Positions 1 to 8,190 of a stretch of DNA of 39,005 nt are shown piece after piece (position 1 is the first letter of the stretch; each line of letters begins with the position of its first letter). The translations under genes and the position numbers were made by a program. This stretch comes from Paratractidigestivibacter sp963630635 (GTDB lineage: Bacteria; Actinomycetota; Coriobacteriia; Coriobacteriales; Atopobiaceae), in contig CAVGOA010000019.1 in the NCBI GenBank assembly GCA_963630635.1, forward strand, positions 1-39,005, written 5' to 3'. The notes below the pieces were generated by a model, which had not been told where the DNA came from, ran no database searches, and saw nothing but the letters and a program-made list of their open reading frames with translations.

Positions 1-59
1 TCCGCCCCTGTCGCAGCGTTCCGCAGACCCTGGAGGCCCTTTTGCGCCAGGACGCTTAA
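1..59 (+). CDS. 3' end of an unidentified upstream gene (partial)
   Basis: Reading from base 3, an open frame runs off the left edge and ends with TAA at 57-59; its last residues read LEALLRQDA, which looks like an ordinary helical C-terminus. Nothing can be said about function. The stop codon touches the start of the palindromic repeat that follows, so if the gene is real it converges on the minus-strand kinase gene. The frame choice rests on only 18 codons, so this is tentative. Confidence 0.35.
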   Translation, partial: RPCRSVPQTLEALLRQDA

Positions 60-210
60 TAAAAAGAACGATATTGGGAAGCCGGATCGGCATTTGGCGC
101 CCAAGTGCGTTATTTGCCCGTTTGCCAACTGGGCTTTTGTCGCTAAGAATCCGGCTTGTTGGCCTCTGGAGGGATTCGGCTTCCCAATATCGTTTTTCTT
201 CTGCTGTCGC
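58..210. repeat. Palindromic-ended repeat, copy 1
   Basis: A 153-bp unit repeated at 5119-5271 with 8 mismatches counted by eye and no gaps. It is bounded by an 18-bp perfect inverted repeat (67-84, AACGATATTGGGAAGCCG, with 177-194), preceded by an A-rich tract and followed by TTTTTCTTCT. The whole unit could therefore fold into a long hairpin followed by U-rich RNA on either strand. It lies between a presumed plus-strand stop (57-59) and the minus-strand kinase stop (237-239). Small open frames inside it are not credible proteins. It may be a MITE-like element, a bidirectional terminator, or both. Confidence 0.85.
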
Positions 211-236
211 CCCGAGCTTCGTTGCGCCCCGCGCTC

Positions 237-1550
237 CTACGCCGTGGGCATTGTAAGCAGCACGTTCAGCCTGAAGACGCCGCCGTCGGCGCTGGTGATC
301 AGGACCCCGTCGTACTTCTCGGCGATGTTTCTGATGGAACGCAGCCCCATGCCGTGCAATCCGCCGTCGTCCTTGGTCGTGCGAACCAGCTCGCCGTCGA
401 ACTTGCGCTCGCCCTCGTAGTAGTTCTCCATGATCACGGACACAAAGCGGTGTCTGCTAAACACGTTGAGCGTGATGACGCGCTTCTCGGCGTCGGCCAG
501 CTCGCGCGTGCTCTCGATGGCGTTGTCCAAGGCGTTTCCAAACAGCGAGTAGATGTCGGATACATGCATGAACCCCAGCGCGGCGCCGTCGGCAATGACG
601 GAGAGCGTGATCCCAGCATTGGTGCAGACCAGGCTCTTCTCGGTGAGGATGGTGTCCAACGCGGGGTTGCCGGTCTCCACTATGGAGTCGTAGACGCTGA
701 TCTCCTTGGCAATCTCTTCGAGTGTCTGGCGGTCCACCCCGGCGGTGCCGCTCGCCAGCTCGTGGATCTGGTGCTTGAGGTCATGGCAGCGGATGTTGAC
801 GGCCTCGATGTTCTCTCGGCTCATCTGGTACTGGCGCTCGCGCTCGTCAGAGAGCTGCTGCTGGAGCTGCCGCTCGGCAGCCAGGCGGTCGCCGTAGAGC
901 ACGCGGTGCTGCGCGAACAGAACAAAGAAGCAGATCAGAACGTGCCCGGTGCGAAGCAGCAGCAACGACTCCACGTCAATGGGGGAGGTGGCGTTCACGG
1001 TTTTGATTCCCGAGTCCATACCGATGACAGAGAAGATGACCACCAGAGCAAGCAGTATGACCTCGTTGTCGCTTGCGGTGGAAAGGCCACTGCGTAGGAT
1101 CGGCCGTGCGTAGAAGCGCAAGTAGAGCGGCAGCACGAGCAACGTGGAGAGCGTGATGTAGACCACCGGCTCGGCGAGAAAAGCAAGCGCGCGGGTGATT
1201 TTCGCAAAGACGCGAAGCAGATTAGAGACGCTGCTGATGAGGTTTTGCGCGGCGTAGCCAGAGACGCAGAAGAAACCCGCCTGCCAGGGCGTCACCTTGA
1301 AGACGAGAAGCACGAGCGGGAAGTAGAGCGCTAACGTGACGGCAAAGAAGGCCATCTTCAGTATCGTCGACCCCGAGGCGTTCATGAGGGTGAATGGCAC
1401 TTGGTTTGCCAGGCCAAAGGCCACTATGATCGCAATGGCAGAAACGAGCCGCAGCTCAAAGTGGTCACGGCGCTCTTCGTTGACGCACAGCATTCCCACG
1501 CTGAGGGCGAGCTGTGCCAGCATGATGAACTCGTTGACTAGAAACGGCAT
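237..1550 (-). CDS. GHKL-type sensor histidine kinase (AgrC-like)
   Basis: A 437-residue membrane sensor kinase. The first about 215 residues are mostly hydrophobic and form about six membrane segments. A linker rich in Gln, Glu and Arg (about 222-245, probably coiled coil) leads to the motif CHDLKHQ at 255-261, where His256 fits the phosphoacceptor position of AgrC/CitA-like kinases. The N box (LFGNALDNAIES) and G box (GLHGMGLRSI) of a GHKL ATPase follow. The ATG at 1550 overlaps the TAA of the upstream regulator gene by one base (TAATG), implying translational coupling, and it excludes the longer open frame that reads into that gene. The signal is unknown. AgrC homologues sense peptides, but no precursor or processing peptidase gene is visible here. 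Confidence 0.88.
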   Translation of the reverse strand: MPFLVNEFIMLAQLALSVGMLCVNEERRDHFELRLVSAIAIIVAFGLANQVPFTLMNASGSTILKMAFFAVTLALYFPLVLLVFKVTPWQAGFFCVSGYAAQNLISSVSNLLRVFAKITRALAFLAEPVVYITLSTLLVLPLYLRFYARPILRSGLSTASDNEVILLALVVIFSVIGMDSGIKTVNATSPIDVESLLLLRTGHVLICFFVLFAQHRVLYGDRLAAERQLQQQLSDERERQYQMSRENIEAVNIRCHDLKHQIHELASGTAGVDRQTLEEIAKEISVYDSIVETGNPALDTILTEKSLVCTNAGITLSVIADGAALGFMHVSDIYSLFGNALDNAIESTRELADAEKRVITLNVFSRHRFVSVIMENYYEGERKFDGELVRTTKDDGGLHGMGLRSIRNIAEKYDGVLITSADGGVFRLNVLLTMPTA

Positions 1551-2260
1551 TAGAGGCCACCTCCGATATGCTTGGCCAGGGCCTCGCCCAGGGGCTTCTT
1601 CTTGCCTCGGGAGAGGTGGATTTTCTCGCCAGTGGTGAGGGTGGCCTCGTCGCCGGAAATGTGGGAGACAAAGTCCAGGTTCACCAGTACACTGCGTGAG
1701 ACCGCGAAGAACGGCGCGTCCTCGAGCCGCTGCTTGAGCTCGGAGAGCGAACCCCGCGTCTTTATTGGGTCGCGGTTGACCACGTGGTAGATGAGGTCGT
1801 GCGTGCGCACCTCGGCCCACGCGAGCTCGGCCACGGGCACGACGAACGTGCTCTCGTCGACGGTTGCCAAAAGCGAGGTGCCTCGGGAGGTGCGGGCCTG
1901 GCGTACGGCGCGGTCAAGGCACAGCGCCAAGGACGAGAGCGTCGCAGGCTTGACGATGAAGCCGCAGGCGTTGACCTCGTAGCCGCGCACGGCAAAGCGC
2001 GCGAGGTTGGTTACAAAGATGATGGCCGTCTGGGTGTCGTAGGAGCGCATGAGGTGCGCGGCCTCCATGCCGGAGATGCCGGGTAGGTCTATGTCAAAGA
2101 GGCAGATGTCGTAGTGGCGGTGATCGCCAAAGAGGTCCAGCGACGAGTTGCGGATCTGGATCTCAAAGCGCTCGCCGCGTGCGGCCTCGTAGCGGTGCAG
2201 CAGCCCGACGAGATTCTCGGCGGCCTCGCGCTCGTCCTCAACTATCAGTATTCGAAGCAT
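1550..2260 (-). CDS. LytTR-family response regulator (AgrA-like)
   Basis: A 236-residue two-component regulator. The N-terminal receiver domain has the acidic pocket VEDE at 7-10 and the phosphoacceptor Asp56 in LFDIDLPG. The C-terminal half is a LytTR DNA-binding domain (about 130-230) with the typical FFAVSRSVLVNLDFV stretch. The ATG at 2260 is preceded on the minus strand by GGGAAGGGCGAGAA, a usable ribosome site, and gives a receiver starting exactly at its first strand; nine further in-frame upstream codons are unlikely to be translated. It is co-transcribed with the kinase downstream. Targets are unknown. The divergent GH3 lipoprotein gene is a positional candidate, but no clear paired LytTR boxes were seen. 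Confidence 0.9.
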   Translation of the reverse strand: MLRILIVEDEREAAENLVGLLHRYEAARGERFEIQIRNSSLDLFGDHRHYDICLFDIDLPGISGMEAAHLMRSYDTQTAIIFVTNLARFAVRGYEVNACGFIVKPATLSSLALCLDRAVRQARTSRGTSLLATVDESTFVVPVAELAWAEVRTHDLIYHVVNRDPIKTRGSLSELKQRLEDAPFFAVSRSVLVNLDFVSHISGDEATLTTGEKIHLSRGKKKPLGEALAKHIGGGL

Positions 2261-2531
2261 TTCTCGCCCTTCCCGCGCCGCTCCCATGCTGCTTCCGCAG
2301 CCTTTTAGCGGTGTCCCCTGCAGTAGAGGTTAGCAGATGGGGAAGGGGTGGCCGGGACCTCTCGCCCGCAGGCGCCAGATCGTCCCGCCTGCCGTGGGCA
2401 CGTCCCCTCCGCGACTCCAAAACGTCGATTGGTGACACGCGTCGAGAAGTGCGCCTGGGCTGCGGCATCCTTTGCGTCAACGAGGGCGGCACTGGGAAAG
2501 CCGCCCGGGTAAGCGGAAGAAAGGGAAGAGT
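2261..2531. other. Divergent intergenic region with two hairpins
   Basis: This gap separates the minus-strand regulator from the plus-strand GH3 gene and must hold promoters for both. Two perfect 7-bp inverted repeats are visible: GCAGGCG/CGCCTGC at 2368-2374 and 2386-2392, and GGGCGGC/GCCGCCC at 2484-2490 and 2500-2506, the latter ending 25 bases before the GH3 start. Neither has a T-tract, so they are not obvious terminators. They could be operators or leader hairpins. No convincing -35/-10 pair was picked. Confidence 0.4.
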
Positions 2532-4997
2532 ATGGCAAACGTTTCTCGCAGAAACTTCCTGCGGGCCTCCGCCGCGGCGGCGGGCATTGCGGGCGTGGCC
2601 GGCATTGCCGGTTGCGACGGTAACTCTGGCGCCGCAGCAAGCGACCCGCTGGCCGCCCCGGCTGCCGACAAGTACCCCATCGAGCCTGACAAGGAGGGCG
2701 CCGAGGCCAAGTGGGCCTCCGAGGAGGTCCGCGACGGCTGGACGCGCTACACCAACGAGGGCGGCGTCGAGGTCGGCGTCATGGACACCGCCAAGATCAT
2801 CCAGGTGGACGGCTTTGCGTTCAAAGACCTCAACGGCAACGGCAAGCTGGACCTTTACGAGGACTGGCGCCAGGACGGCGAGACGCGTGCCAAGGCCCTT
2901 GCTGAGATGATGAGCGCCGACGAGATCGCCCCGCTGCTGTTCCACGGTGGTGCGGCACCGTCCAGCCAGCTGAGCAGCGAGTGGTCGCCCTCTGGCTACG
3001 GCTACGTCGAGCAGGGCTCCTGCGCCGGCGTTTCTCGCTTGAAATCCTCGCTTAAGTCCTGCGCCTCCGACGTCAGGTGGATCAACGAGGTCCAGGAGAC
3101 TGCCGAGAAGGGCTCCTACGGCATCCCATACATCAACTCTACTGACCCCTACCAGCTCTTTGGCATTCCGCACTACGATGCGCTTGCCGCCTGCATGGAC
3201 AAGGATGTTTGGCGCAAGGCGGGCATGTGGTTTGGCCGTGGCTGGCGCGCCTCCGGCGTTCGTTGCGAGCTTGGTCCGCAGGTCGACGTCTACAGTCAGA
3301 TCCGCGGCACCCGTCTTTCCGGCTCCGTGTCCTGCGATCCGGCCGTGAACCGTGACTTTGCCGCGGCCTTCGGCGGTGGCATGCAGTCCACCTGGGGTGA
3401 CGACGAGGCCACCGACGACCAGGGCTGGGGTAAGGACTCCGTGGGCGTCATGCTCAAGCACTACGCCGGCGAGGGCTGCTCCGAGGGCGGCCGCGACGAC
3501 CACTCTGACATGGGCAAGTGGAACGTGTTCCCCGGCGGGAACTTCAACGCGCACCTGGTGCCGTTCCTGGACGGTGGCTTGCACCTGGACTCCAAGACCG
3601 AGCAGATGGCCGCGGTTATGCCCTGCTATGGCATTGCGTACGACCCCAATGAGCCCGATGGCCTGGGCGAGCACGTGGGCTCCGCGTACTCCAAGCACAA
3701 CATGAGCATCCTGCGCAACACCGGTTGGGACGGCATGGTGACCACCGACTGGATGATTCTGGACGAGATTGCCCACGGTGTCCGTGACATCACAGAGGCC
3801 GAGCGCTTCAAGAAGCTGATCGACTGCACCATCGATCAGCACGGCGGCACCTTCGAGCCCGAGGTTGCCAAGGAGGCCTACCAGCTGCTGGTCTCCGAGG
3901 TGGGCGAGGAGAAGGCCCTTGCGAGCTATCGTGATGCCGCCCGCCGCATTTTTGCGTTCATGTACAAGGTCGACCTCTTCGACCAGCCTTACACTGCGCT
4001 GGCCGAGGCCAAGGCGATGTTTGAGAACGAGAACGCCGTCGCCTTTGGCAAGGAGGCTGCCGCCAAGAGCGTCGTGATGCTCAAGAACGCCGGTGACGTC
4101 ATCGCTAAGGCGGGTCTTTCCGGCAAGGTCTACATCCCGCAGCGCGTGAGCGATGGCGCCGTCGGCCTGAGCTTTGGTGCTGAGCTTGACCTCGACTTCG
4201 ACTATGTGACCGACACGGTGGGCGAGCCCTCCGTTGCAGCCACGGAGGAGGGCGGCGAGGCTACCTACCAGGAATCCGATGTCACCCGTCTGACTGCCGC
4301 TGAGCTGGCTGACGTCAAGTACGCGATTATCGGAGTGACGAACCCCGATGATGCCTACCAGGGCGTTGAGGGGGGTCTCTCCTTCAAGGATCGCATGAAG
4401 GGCGCCACCGAAGCCGAGAAACCCGCCGTGTACAGGCCGATGACGCTGCAGTATCGTCCCTACACGGCCGATGGGCCCAACGTCCGCAAGGAGTCGCTGA
4501 ATCCGGCCGATGAGTTTGGCAACAAGGAGAACCGCAGCTACTACGGCCAGTCCTCCTATGCCACCAACGAGGCCGACCTCGACCTCGTGCTTGATGTCAA
4601 GTCCAAGCTGCCGGCCGACGCCAAGATCATCCTGGTGGTCACCGTTGATCGCCCCATGTGCTTCGGCGAGATCGAGCCTTCCTGCGACGCCATCCTTCTC
4701 GCTTTCACCGACAGCCACGGCGCGTTCCCAGAGATCGGCTACCAGCAGGTCCTGACCGGTGCCGTCGAGCCCTCCGGCCTGTTGCCGCACCCCATGCCCA
4801 AGGACATGGACGCCGTCGAGGCCGCCCAGGAGGACGTGCCCCGCGCCGTCGACTGCTACGTTGACGCCGCTGGCAACACCTATGACTTCTGCTTCGGCCT
4901 AAACTGGAGCGGCGTCATCGATGACGAGCGCACCAAGACCTACAAGGCCGCGCCGCTCACCGGCCCCGAGGCCTGCGAGGTCAAGGCCGACGCGTAA
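2532..4997 (+). CDS. Tat-exported glycoside hydrolase family 3 lipoprotein (beta-glucosidase-like)
   Basis: An 821-residue exported enzyme. The N-terminus has a twin-arginine motif (SRRNFLR, 5-11), a hydrophobic Ala/Gly stretch and a lipobox ending IAGC with Cys28, so it is probably exported folded and lipid-anchored outside the membrane. KDLNGNGKLDLYEDWR (about 98-113) is a typical opening of GH3 beta-glucosidase-like proteins. KHYAGEG and VTTDW (403-407) follow, and Asp406 fits the retaining GH3 nucleophile. The C-terminal half matches the second GH3 domain. The ATG at 2532 is preceded by GAAGAAAGGGAAGAG; the longer upstream frame has no signal peptide at its start. The substrate is probably an oligosaccharide or aryl beta-glycoside but cannot be specified. 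A strong terminator follows. Confidence 0.88.
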   Translation: MANVSRRNFLRASAAAAGIAGVAGIAGCDGNSGAAASDPLAAPAADKYPIEPDKEGAEAKWASEEVRDGWTRYTNEGGVEVGVMDTAKIIQVDGFAFKDLNGNGKLDLYEDWRQDGETRAKALAEMMSADEIAPLLFHGGAAPSSQLSSEWSPSGYGYVEQGSCAGVSRLKSSLKSCASDVRWINEVQETAEKGSYGIPYINSTDPYQLFGIPHYDALAACMDKDVWRKAGMWFGRGWRASGVRCELGPQVDVYSQIRGTRLSGSVSCDPAVNRDFAAAFGGGMQSTWGDDEATDDQGWGKDSVGVMLKHYAGEGCSEGGRDDHSDMGKWNVFPGGNFNAHLVPFLDGGLHLDSKTEQMAAVMPCYGIAYDPNEPDGLGEHVGSAYSKHNMSILRNTGWDGMVTTDWMILDEIAHGVRDITEAERFKKLIDCTIDQHGGTFEPEVAKEAYQLLVSEVGEEKALASYRDAARRIFAFMYKVDLFDQPYTALAEAKAMFENENAVAFGKEAAAKSVVMLKNAGDVIAKAGLSGKVYIPQRVSDGAVGLSFGAELDLDFDYVTDTVGEPSVAATEEGGEATYQESDVTRLTAAELADVKYAIIGVTNPDDAYQGVEGGLSFKDRMKGATEAEKPAVYRPMTLQYRPYTADGPNVRKESLNPADEFGNKENRSYYGQSSYATNEADLDLVLDVKSKLPADAKIILVVTVDRPMCFGEIEPSCDAILLAFTDSHGAFPEIGYQQVLTGAVEPSGLLPHPMPKDMDAVEAAQEDVPRAVDCYVDAAGNTYDFCFGLNWSGVIDDERTKTYKAAPLTGPEACEVKADA

Positions 4998-5034
4998 GCG
5001 ATCGCGCACATAGCACCACGGTTTGGCACCACGC

Positions 5035-5070
5035 GCCGGCCCCGATTCTTCCCCGGGGCCGGCGTTCTTC
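5035..5070 (+). terminator. Rho-independent terminator after the GH3 gene
   Basis: A perfect 10-bp stem, GCCGGCCCCG (5035-5044) with CGGGGCCGGC (5054-5063), has a 9-base loop and is followed by GTTCTTCTC. It lies 38 bases after the GH3 stop. The T-tract is interrupted, so efficiency is uncertain. Confidence 0.7.
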
Positions 5071-5118
5071 TCGCTTGGCGAGCCTGCGAGGGGTGACATT
5101 ATGCAGGAGGCCGTGGGC

Positions 5119-5271
5119 AATAAAAAGAACGATATTGGGAAGCCGGACCGGCATTTAGCGCCCAAGTGCGATATTTGCCCGTTCGCCAACTGGGCTTTTG
5201 TCGCTAAGAATCCGGCTTGTTGGTCTCTGGAGGGATTCGGCTTCCCAATATCGTATTTCTTCTGACGTCGC
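5119..5271. repeat. Palindromic-ended repeat, copy 2
   Basis: Second copy of the 58-210 unit at a constant offset of 5061 bases, with 8 substitutions and no indels. The inverted ends are at 5129-5145 and 5238-5254 (17 bp; the outermost base pair is lost because the right arm ends in CGTA). The unit stops exactly where the CDF stop codon (5272-5274) begins and lies between the convergent GH3 and CDF genes. The good preservation of the arms and the central segment suggests recent copying or selection. Confidence 0.87.
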
Positions 5272-6438
5272 CTACTGCTGCGGCGAGACAAACCCGCTGT
5301 CTAGGGTGATGACGCAGGCAGCGTCGGGGCAGCGCTTGGCCACCGTGGCCATCACGCGGCTAAGAAGCTCGTCGTCGTTGATGCCCAAATCGTCGGGACG
5401 CACCAGGTCAAAGGCTATAAAGCCGTTCTCGGCATGAACGTCGTGGACCGAGAGCGCGCCGTCGATGCACTTAACCTGCCGATCGATCCAGCCGCGCAGG
5501 TCGTCGCCCGCGGGGTCGCGCGTCACAATGGGGTCGTAGTGCAGGGTCAAGACGATGCCCATCTGCGCGTGGACGTCGCGTTCGATGGTGTCCAGCACTT
5601 CATGGTTGGCAAACGCGTCGCCTTCGCCCGCCATCTCTACGTGCGCGCTCGCAAAACGCCTGCCTGGGCCGTAGTCGTGGACCATCAAATCGTGGGTTCC
5701 CAGCACGCCGTCATACGACAAGATTTTGTCGCGTATCGCGTTGACGTCCTTCTTGCTTGGGGCCTGGCCCAGCAGCGGACTGATTGCATCTTTGATAAGC
5801 CCCGCGCCCGAGACGCAGATGAACACGCCCACGCACAGGCCCGCGATACCATCCAGGTTGTACCCCGTGACAACAGAAACCACGGCGGCGAGAAGAACGC
5901 TTGCGGTCGTGACCACGTCGTTTCTTGAGTCGGCGGCCGTGGCGCGCAGCGTCTCGGAGTCAATGGCGGCTCCCAGCCGCCCGTTGAGCCACATCATCCA
6001 GGCCTTAACCAGCATGGATCCCAATAGCACGGTAGCCGTCACGGGACTAAAGTCCAGAGGGGTCGGGTTCATAACCTTTTGCGCCGACTCGATTAAAAGA
6101 TTGATGCCAACGGCGCACACCAGCACGGCCACCGTAAGACTTGCCAGGTACTCAAAGCGACCGTGGCCGTAGGGGTGCTCGGCGTCGGCGGGCTTGCTCG
6201 CCAGCTTGAAGCCAAAAAGACTCACGATGTTGCTCGACGCGTCCGAGAGATTGTTAAACGCGTCGGCCACGATGGAGACCGATCCGGCCATAACGCCCAC
6301 GGCGGCCTTTGCCGCGCACAAGATCACGTTGCAGACGATGCAGGTAATTGACGCCCTAAGGCCAACCTGCGTGCGTACCTGCGGATCTTCTGTATTGGCG
6401 CCGGCGGGAAGATAGCGCGATATGAGCCACGAGACCAA
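5272..6438 (-). CDS. Cation diffusion facilitator (CDF) metal exporter
   Basis: A 388-residue inner-membrane transporter of the CDF family, which exchanges divalent metal for protons. Membrane segments fill about residues 30-210. The metal site in segment 2 reads DAFNNLSD (Asp59, Asn63, Asp66) and the matching segment-5 site reads ADSRND. The Asn in place of His is common in Mn/Fe-type CDFs, so manganese or iron export is a reasonable guess rather than zinc. The C-terminal about 120 residues are the cytoplasmic dimerisation domain, with several His and Asp. The start is TTG at 6438, supported by AAAGGAG 8 bases upstream; no ATG fits better. A tandem 9-bp repeat lies upstream. Confidence 0.88.
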   Translation of the reverse strand: MVSWLISRYLPAGANTEDPQVRTQVGLRASITCIVCNVILCAAKAAVGVMAGSVSIVADAFNNLSDASSNIVSLFGFKLASKPADAEHPYGHGRFEYLASLTVAVLVCAVGINLLIESAQKVMNPTPLDFSPVTATVLLGSMLVKAWMMWLNGRLGAAIDSETLRATAADSRNDVVTTASVLLAAVVSVVTGYNLDGIAGLCVGVFICVSGAGLIKDAISPLLGQAPSKKDVNAIRDKILSYDGVLGTHDLMVHDYGPGRRFASAHVEMAGEGDAFANHEVLDTIERDVHAQMGIVLTLHYDPIVTRDPAGDDLRGWIDRQVKCIDGALSVHDVHAENGFIAFDLVRPDDLGINDDELLSRVMATVAKRCPDAACVITLDSGFVSPQQ

Positions 6439-6478
6439 AGCTTGCCGCTCCTTTATGTGGGGGCCTTTTGAATCTTCA

Positions 6479-6498
6479 AATCTATCACCAATCTATCA
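6479..6498 (-). promoter_or_regulatory. Tandem TGATAGATT repeat upstream of the CDF gene
   Basis: AATCTATCA occurs twice on the plus strand (6479-6487 and 6490-6498, period 11), reading TGATAGATT twice toward the CDF gene. It lies about 40-60 bases before the TTG start. A helical-turn period suggests two protein-binding half-sites on one DNA face, possibly for a metal-responsive regulator, or overlap with the -10 region. Nothing beyond the repetition is shown. Confidence 0.4.
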
Positions 6499-6673
6499 GC
6501 GAAATGTCGTGTTCGAAACTAATTGCGTGTTGAAAACTCTGTGACCTGCGCCGCGTTTAACGGCGCGCAGGGGGTCATAAGTCCAAACGTCCCCAAACGG
6601 CCCAAAATGGCGAGAAACTCCCTCTTGCCAGCGTGCTAGCTTCTTCTCCACCAAAGAGAAAGGGGCGGCAACC

Positions 6674-7213
6674 ATGGCGGCAATCATCGCACAGAACCTG
6701 GCACAAACAATCATTCTAGCTGCGCTTTTATGGGCAAGCGTTACCGATATGCGGCAGCGCGTTATCCCCAATGCTTGCGTGACGGCAGTGGTCGCCGCTT
6801 TCATGCTGCGCGCAATCGCGGCGCCCGGCTCGCAGGGCGCGCCGCACTGCCTGGCCGCGGGCTTTGCCCACGCGTGTCTGGTCTTCTCGCTGCTGCTTCT
6901 TTCGGTAGCGTTCATGTCTCGGTTGGGCATGGAAGAGGGGATAGGCGCGGGCGACATCAAGCTCTTCTCGGCGCTGGCAACAACAACGACCGTGATGGGA
7001 AGCCTGCAGCTCATTGGCCTGTCGTGCGTTATTGGCCTGGCCGCCAAGGCTGTGGTGGGCCTGGCACGGCAGCGGTCGGTGTCCCAGGCGGGCGCAAAGA
7101 CGGCCGCCTTGCACTGGGGCCCGTCCGTGCCTAATCACGACGGCATTCCCATGGCCCCCGCTATCGCCGTCTCCTGGCTTTTGTTGCAGATAATGTCCGC
7201 GTGCGGCCTTTGA
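6674..7213 (+). CDS. A24-family prepilin peptidase (type IV leader peptidase, catalytic domain only)
   Basis: A 179-residue polytopic membrane aspartyl protease. The two catalytic aspartates of the family are recognisable: Asp25 in SVTDMRQRVIPN and Asp94 in the GAGDIKLF motif, separated by membrane segments. The N-terminal methylase domain of PilD-type enzymes is absent, as in TadV/CpaA-type peptidases. The ATG at 6674 follows AGAAAGGGG. It would process type IV pilin or Flp pilin precursors, but no pilin, ATPase or secretin gene is in the window, so its substrate must be encoded elsewhere. It is divergent from the CDF gene and possibly a single-gene unit. Confidence 0.85.
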   Translation: MAAIIAQNLAQTIILAALLWASVTDMRQRVIPNACVTAVVAAFMLRAIAAPGSQGAPHCLAAGFAHACLVFSLLLLSVAFMSRLGMEEGIGAGDIKLFSALATTTTVMGSLQLIGLSCVIGLAAKAVVGLARQRSVSQAGAKTAALHWGPSVPNHDGIPMAPAIAVSWLLLQIMSACGL

Positions 7214-7282
7214 CCTGCGGCGCGCTCGTGCTTTGGCTACACTAGGGGCCTTGAAAAGCGATGCAACACGTTAGGCCCTCAC

Positions 7283-8122
7283 ATGATCAAACTCGTCCTG
7301 TCCGACCTCGACCACACCCTGCTGTGGAGCGGCGACCAGCACATCATCACTCCGTATGCCCTTGATGCCATCCACGCCGCCCAGGACGCGGGCGTCCACT
7401 TTGCCCCGGCGACGGGCCGCATCTATCGCGACCTGGACCGCATGATGGCGGGCGACGCGCGCAGCTACCAGACCGCCGTGGTGAGCAACGGCCAGCTCGT
7501 CTACCTGGACGGCCAACTTGTCGACTCGACGCCCCTGGCGCACGAGGCCCTGGAAGGTCTCAAAGAGACCCTGGTAGACATCCCGGACGCCTATCTTGTC
7601 GTCGAGTACAACGGCGAGAAGGTCGCCATCGACGTGGACCTGGACTACGTGCTGGCCCACAAGGACAATTTCTGGAAGGTCGAGCAAGCCTTCGAGGAAA
7701 TCCCGCCCCAGCCCTGCTTCAAGGCCAACGTCCGTGTGGTGGGCGCCTGGGAGCGCGCCTTGGAGGTCCGCGATTTTGTAGCCGAGAAGAACCCGGCCGT
7801 CGACCTCACCTGCCCCATGCCGGGCGTGGGCCACATCGACGTGACCCCGGCGGGCATGGGCAAGGAGCGCGGCGCCGAGTTCCTCATGCGTTACCTGGGC
7901 CTTACGCCCAACGAGGTCGTCTGCTTTGGCGACGCCGAGAACGACCTGTCGCTGCTGCGGCACTTTCCCAACTCGGTTGCCGTCGCAAACGCGATGCCCT
8001 CGGTCTTGGCGGCGACCCGCTGGCACATTGGCCCCGCAGAAGAGGAAAGCGTGGCCAACTGCCTTCTGGACATCGCCCAGGCCACATCTTGCGGCCGTAT
8101 GCCGTCGTTTATGTGTGAATAG
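7283..8122 (+). CDS. Cof-type HAD-superfamily phosphatase
   Basis: A 279-residue cytoplasmic HAD phosphatase with a type IIB cap. The nucleophile motif is DLDHT at 8-12 (Asp8 nucleophile, Asp10 acid/base), the middle is a cap domain, and the metal-binding motif IV is GDAENDLSLL near residue 217. Such enzymes dephosphorylate sugar phosphates, FMN or related small molecules; the substrate cannot be told from sequence. The ATG at 7283 has only a weak AGG 7 bases upstream. It is a paralogue of the HAD gene at 27977-28792, both ending with RWHIGPxEExSVAxC. Confidence 0.88.
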   Translation: MIKLVLSDLDHTLLWSGDQHIITPYALDAIHAAQDAGVHFAPATGRIYRDLDRMMAGDARSYQTAVVSNGQLVYLDGQLVDSTPLAHEALEGLKETLVDIPDAYLVVEYNGEKVAIDVDLDYVLAHKDNFWKVEQAFEEIPPQPCFKANVRVVGAWERALEVRDFVAEKNPAVDLTCPMPGVGHIDVTPAGMGKERGAEFLMRYLGLTPNEVVCFGDAENDLSLLRHFPNSVAVANAMPSVLAATRWHIGPAEEESVANCLLDIAQATSCGRMPSFMCE

Positions 8123-8190
8123 GCCCAAAACCTCGTATCATCTACTGCACGCGTCGCGAGCGCGCCCACGTCAAAGAAAGGCACCGAGCC

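Noticed and set aside
74..265. Small open frames inside the palindromic repeat copies (74-256, and 5023-5265 in copy 2)
   Set aside because: They follow the inverted-repeat structure, lack ribosome sites, and differ in extent between copies; the element is better explained as non-coding.
1551..1820. N-terminal extension of the histidine kinase frame into the response regulator gene
   Set aside because: The extension reads through the regulator in another frame and is Arg/Pro-rich; the ATG at 1550 overlaps the regulator stop and begins the first membrane segment.
2238..4790. Very long open frame on the minus strand under the GH3 gene (also under metH at 17584-20181 and pheT at 35686-37869)
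   Set aside because: These mirror well-supported plus-strand genes. Their composition is a shadow of G/C-biased third positions, they lack ribosome sites and family motifs, and they run through real promoters and start codons.
7246..7278. Hairpin GGGCCT/AGGCCC covering the weak ribosome site of the first HAD gene
   Set aside because: If TACACT at 7238-7243 is the -10, the 5' arm lies at or before the transcription start, so the RNA stem would not form; the arms are also only 6 bp with a long loop.
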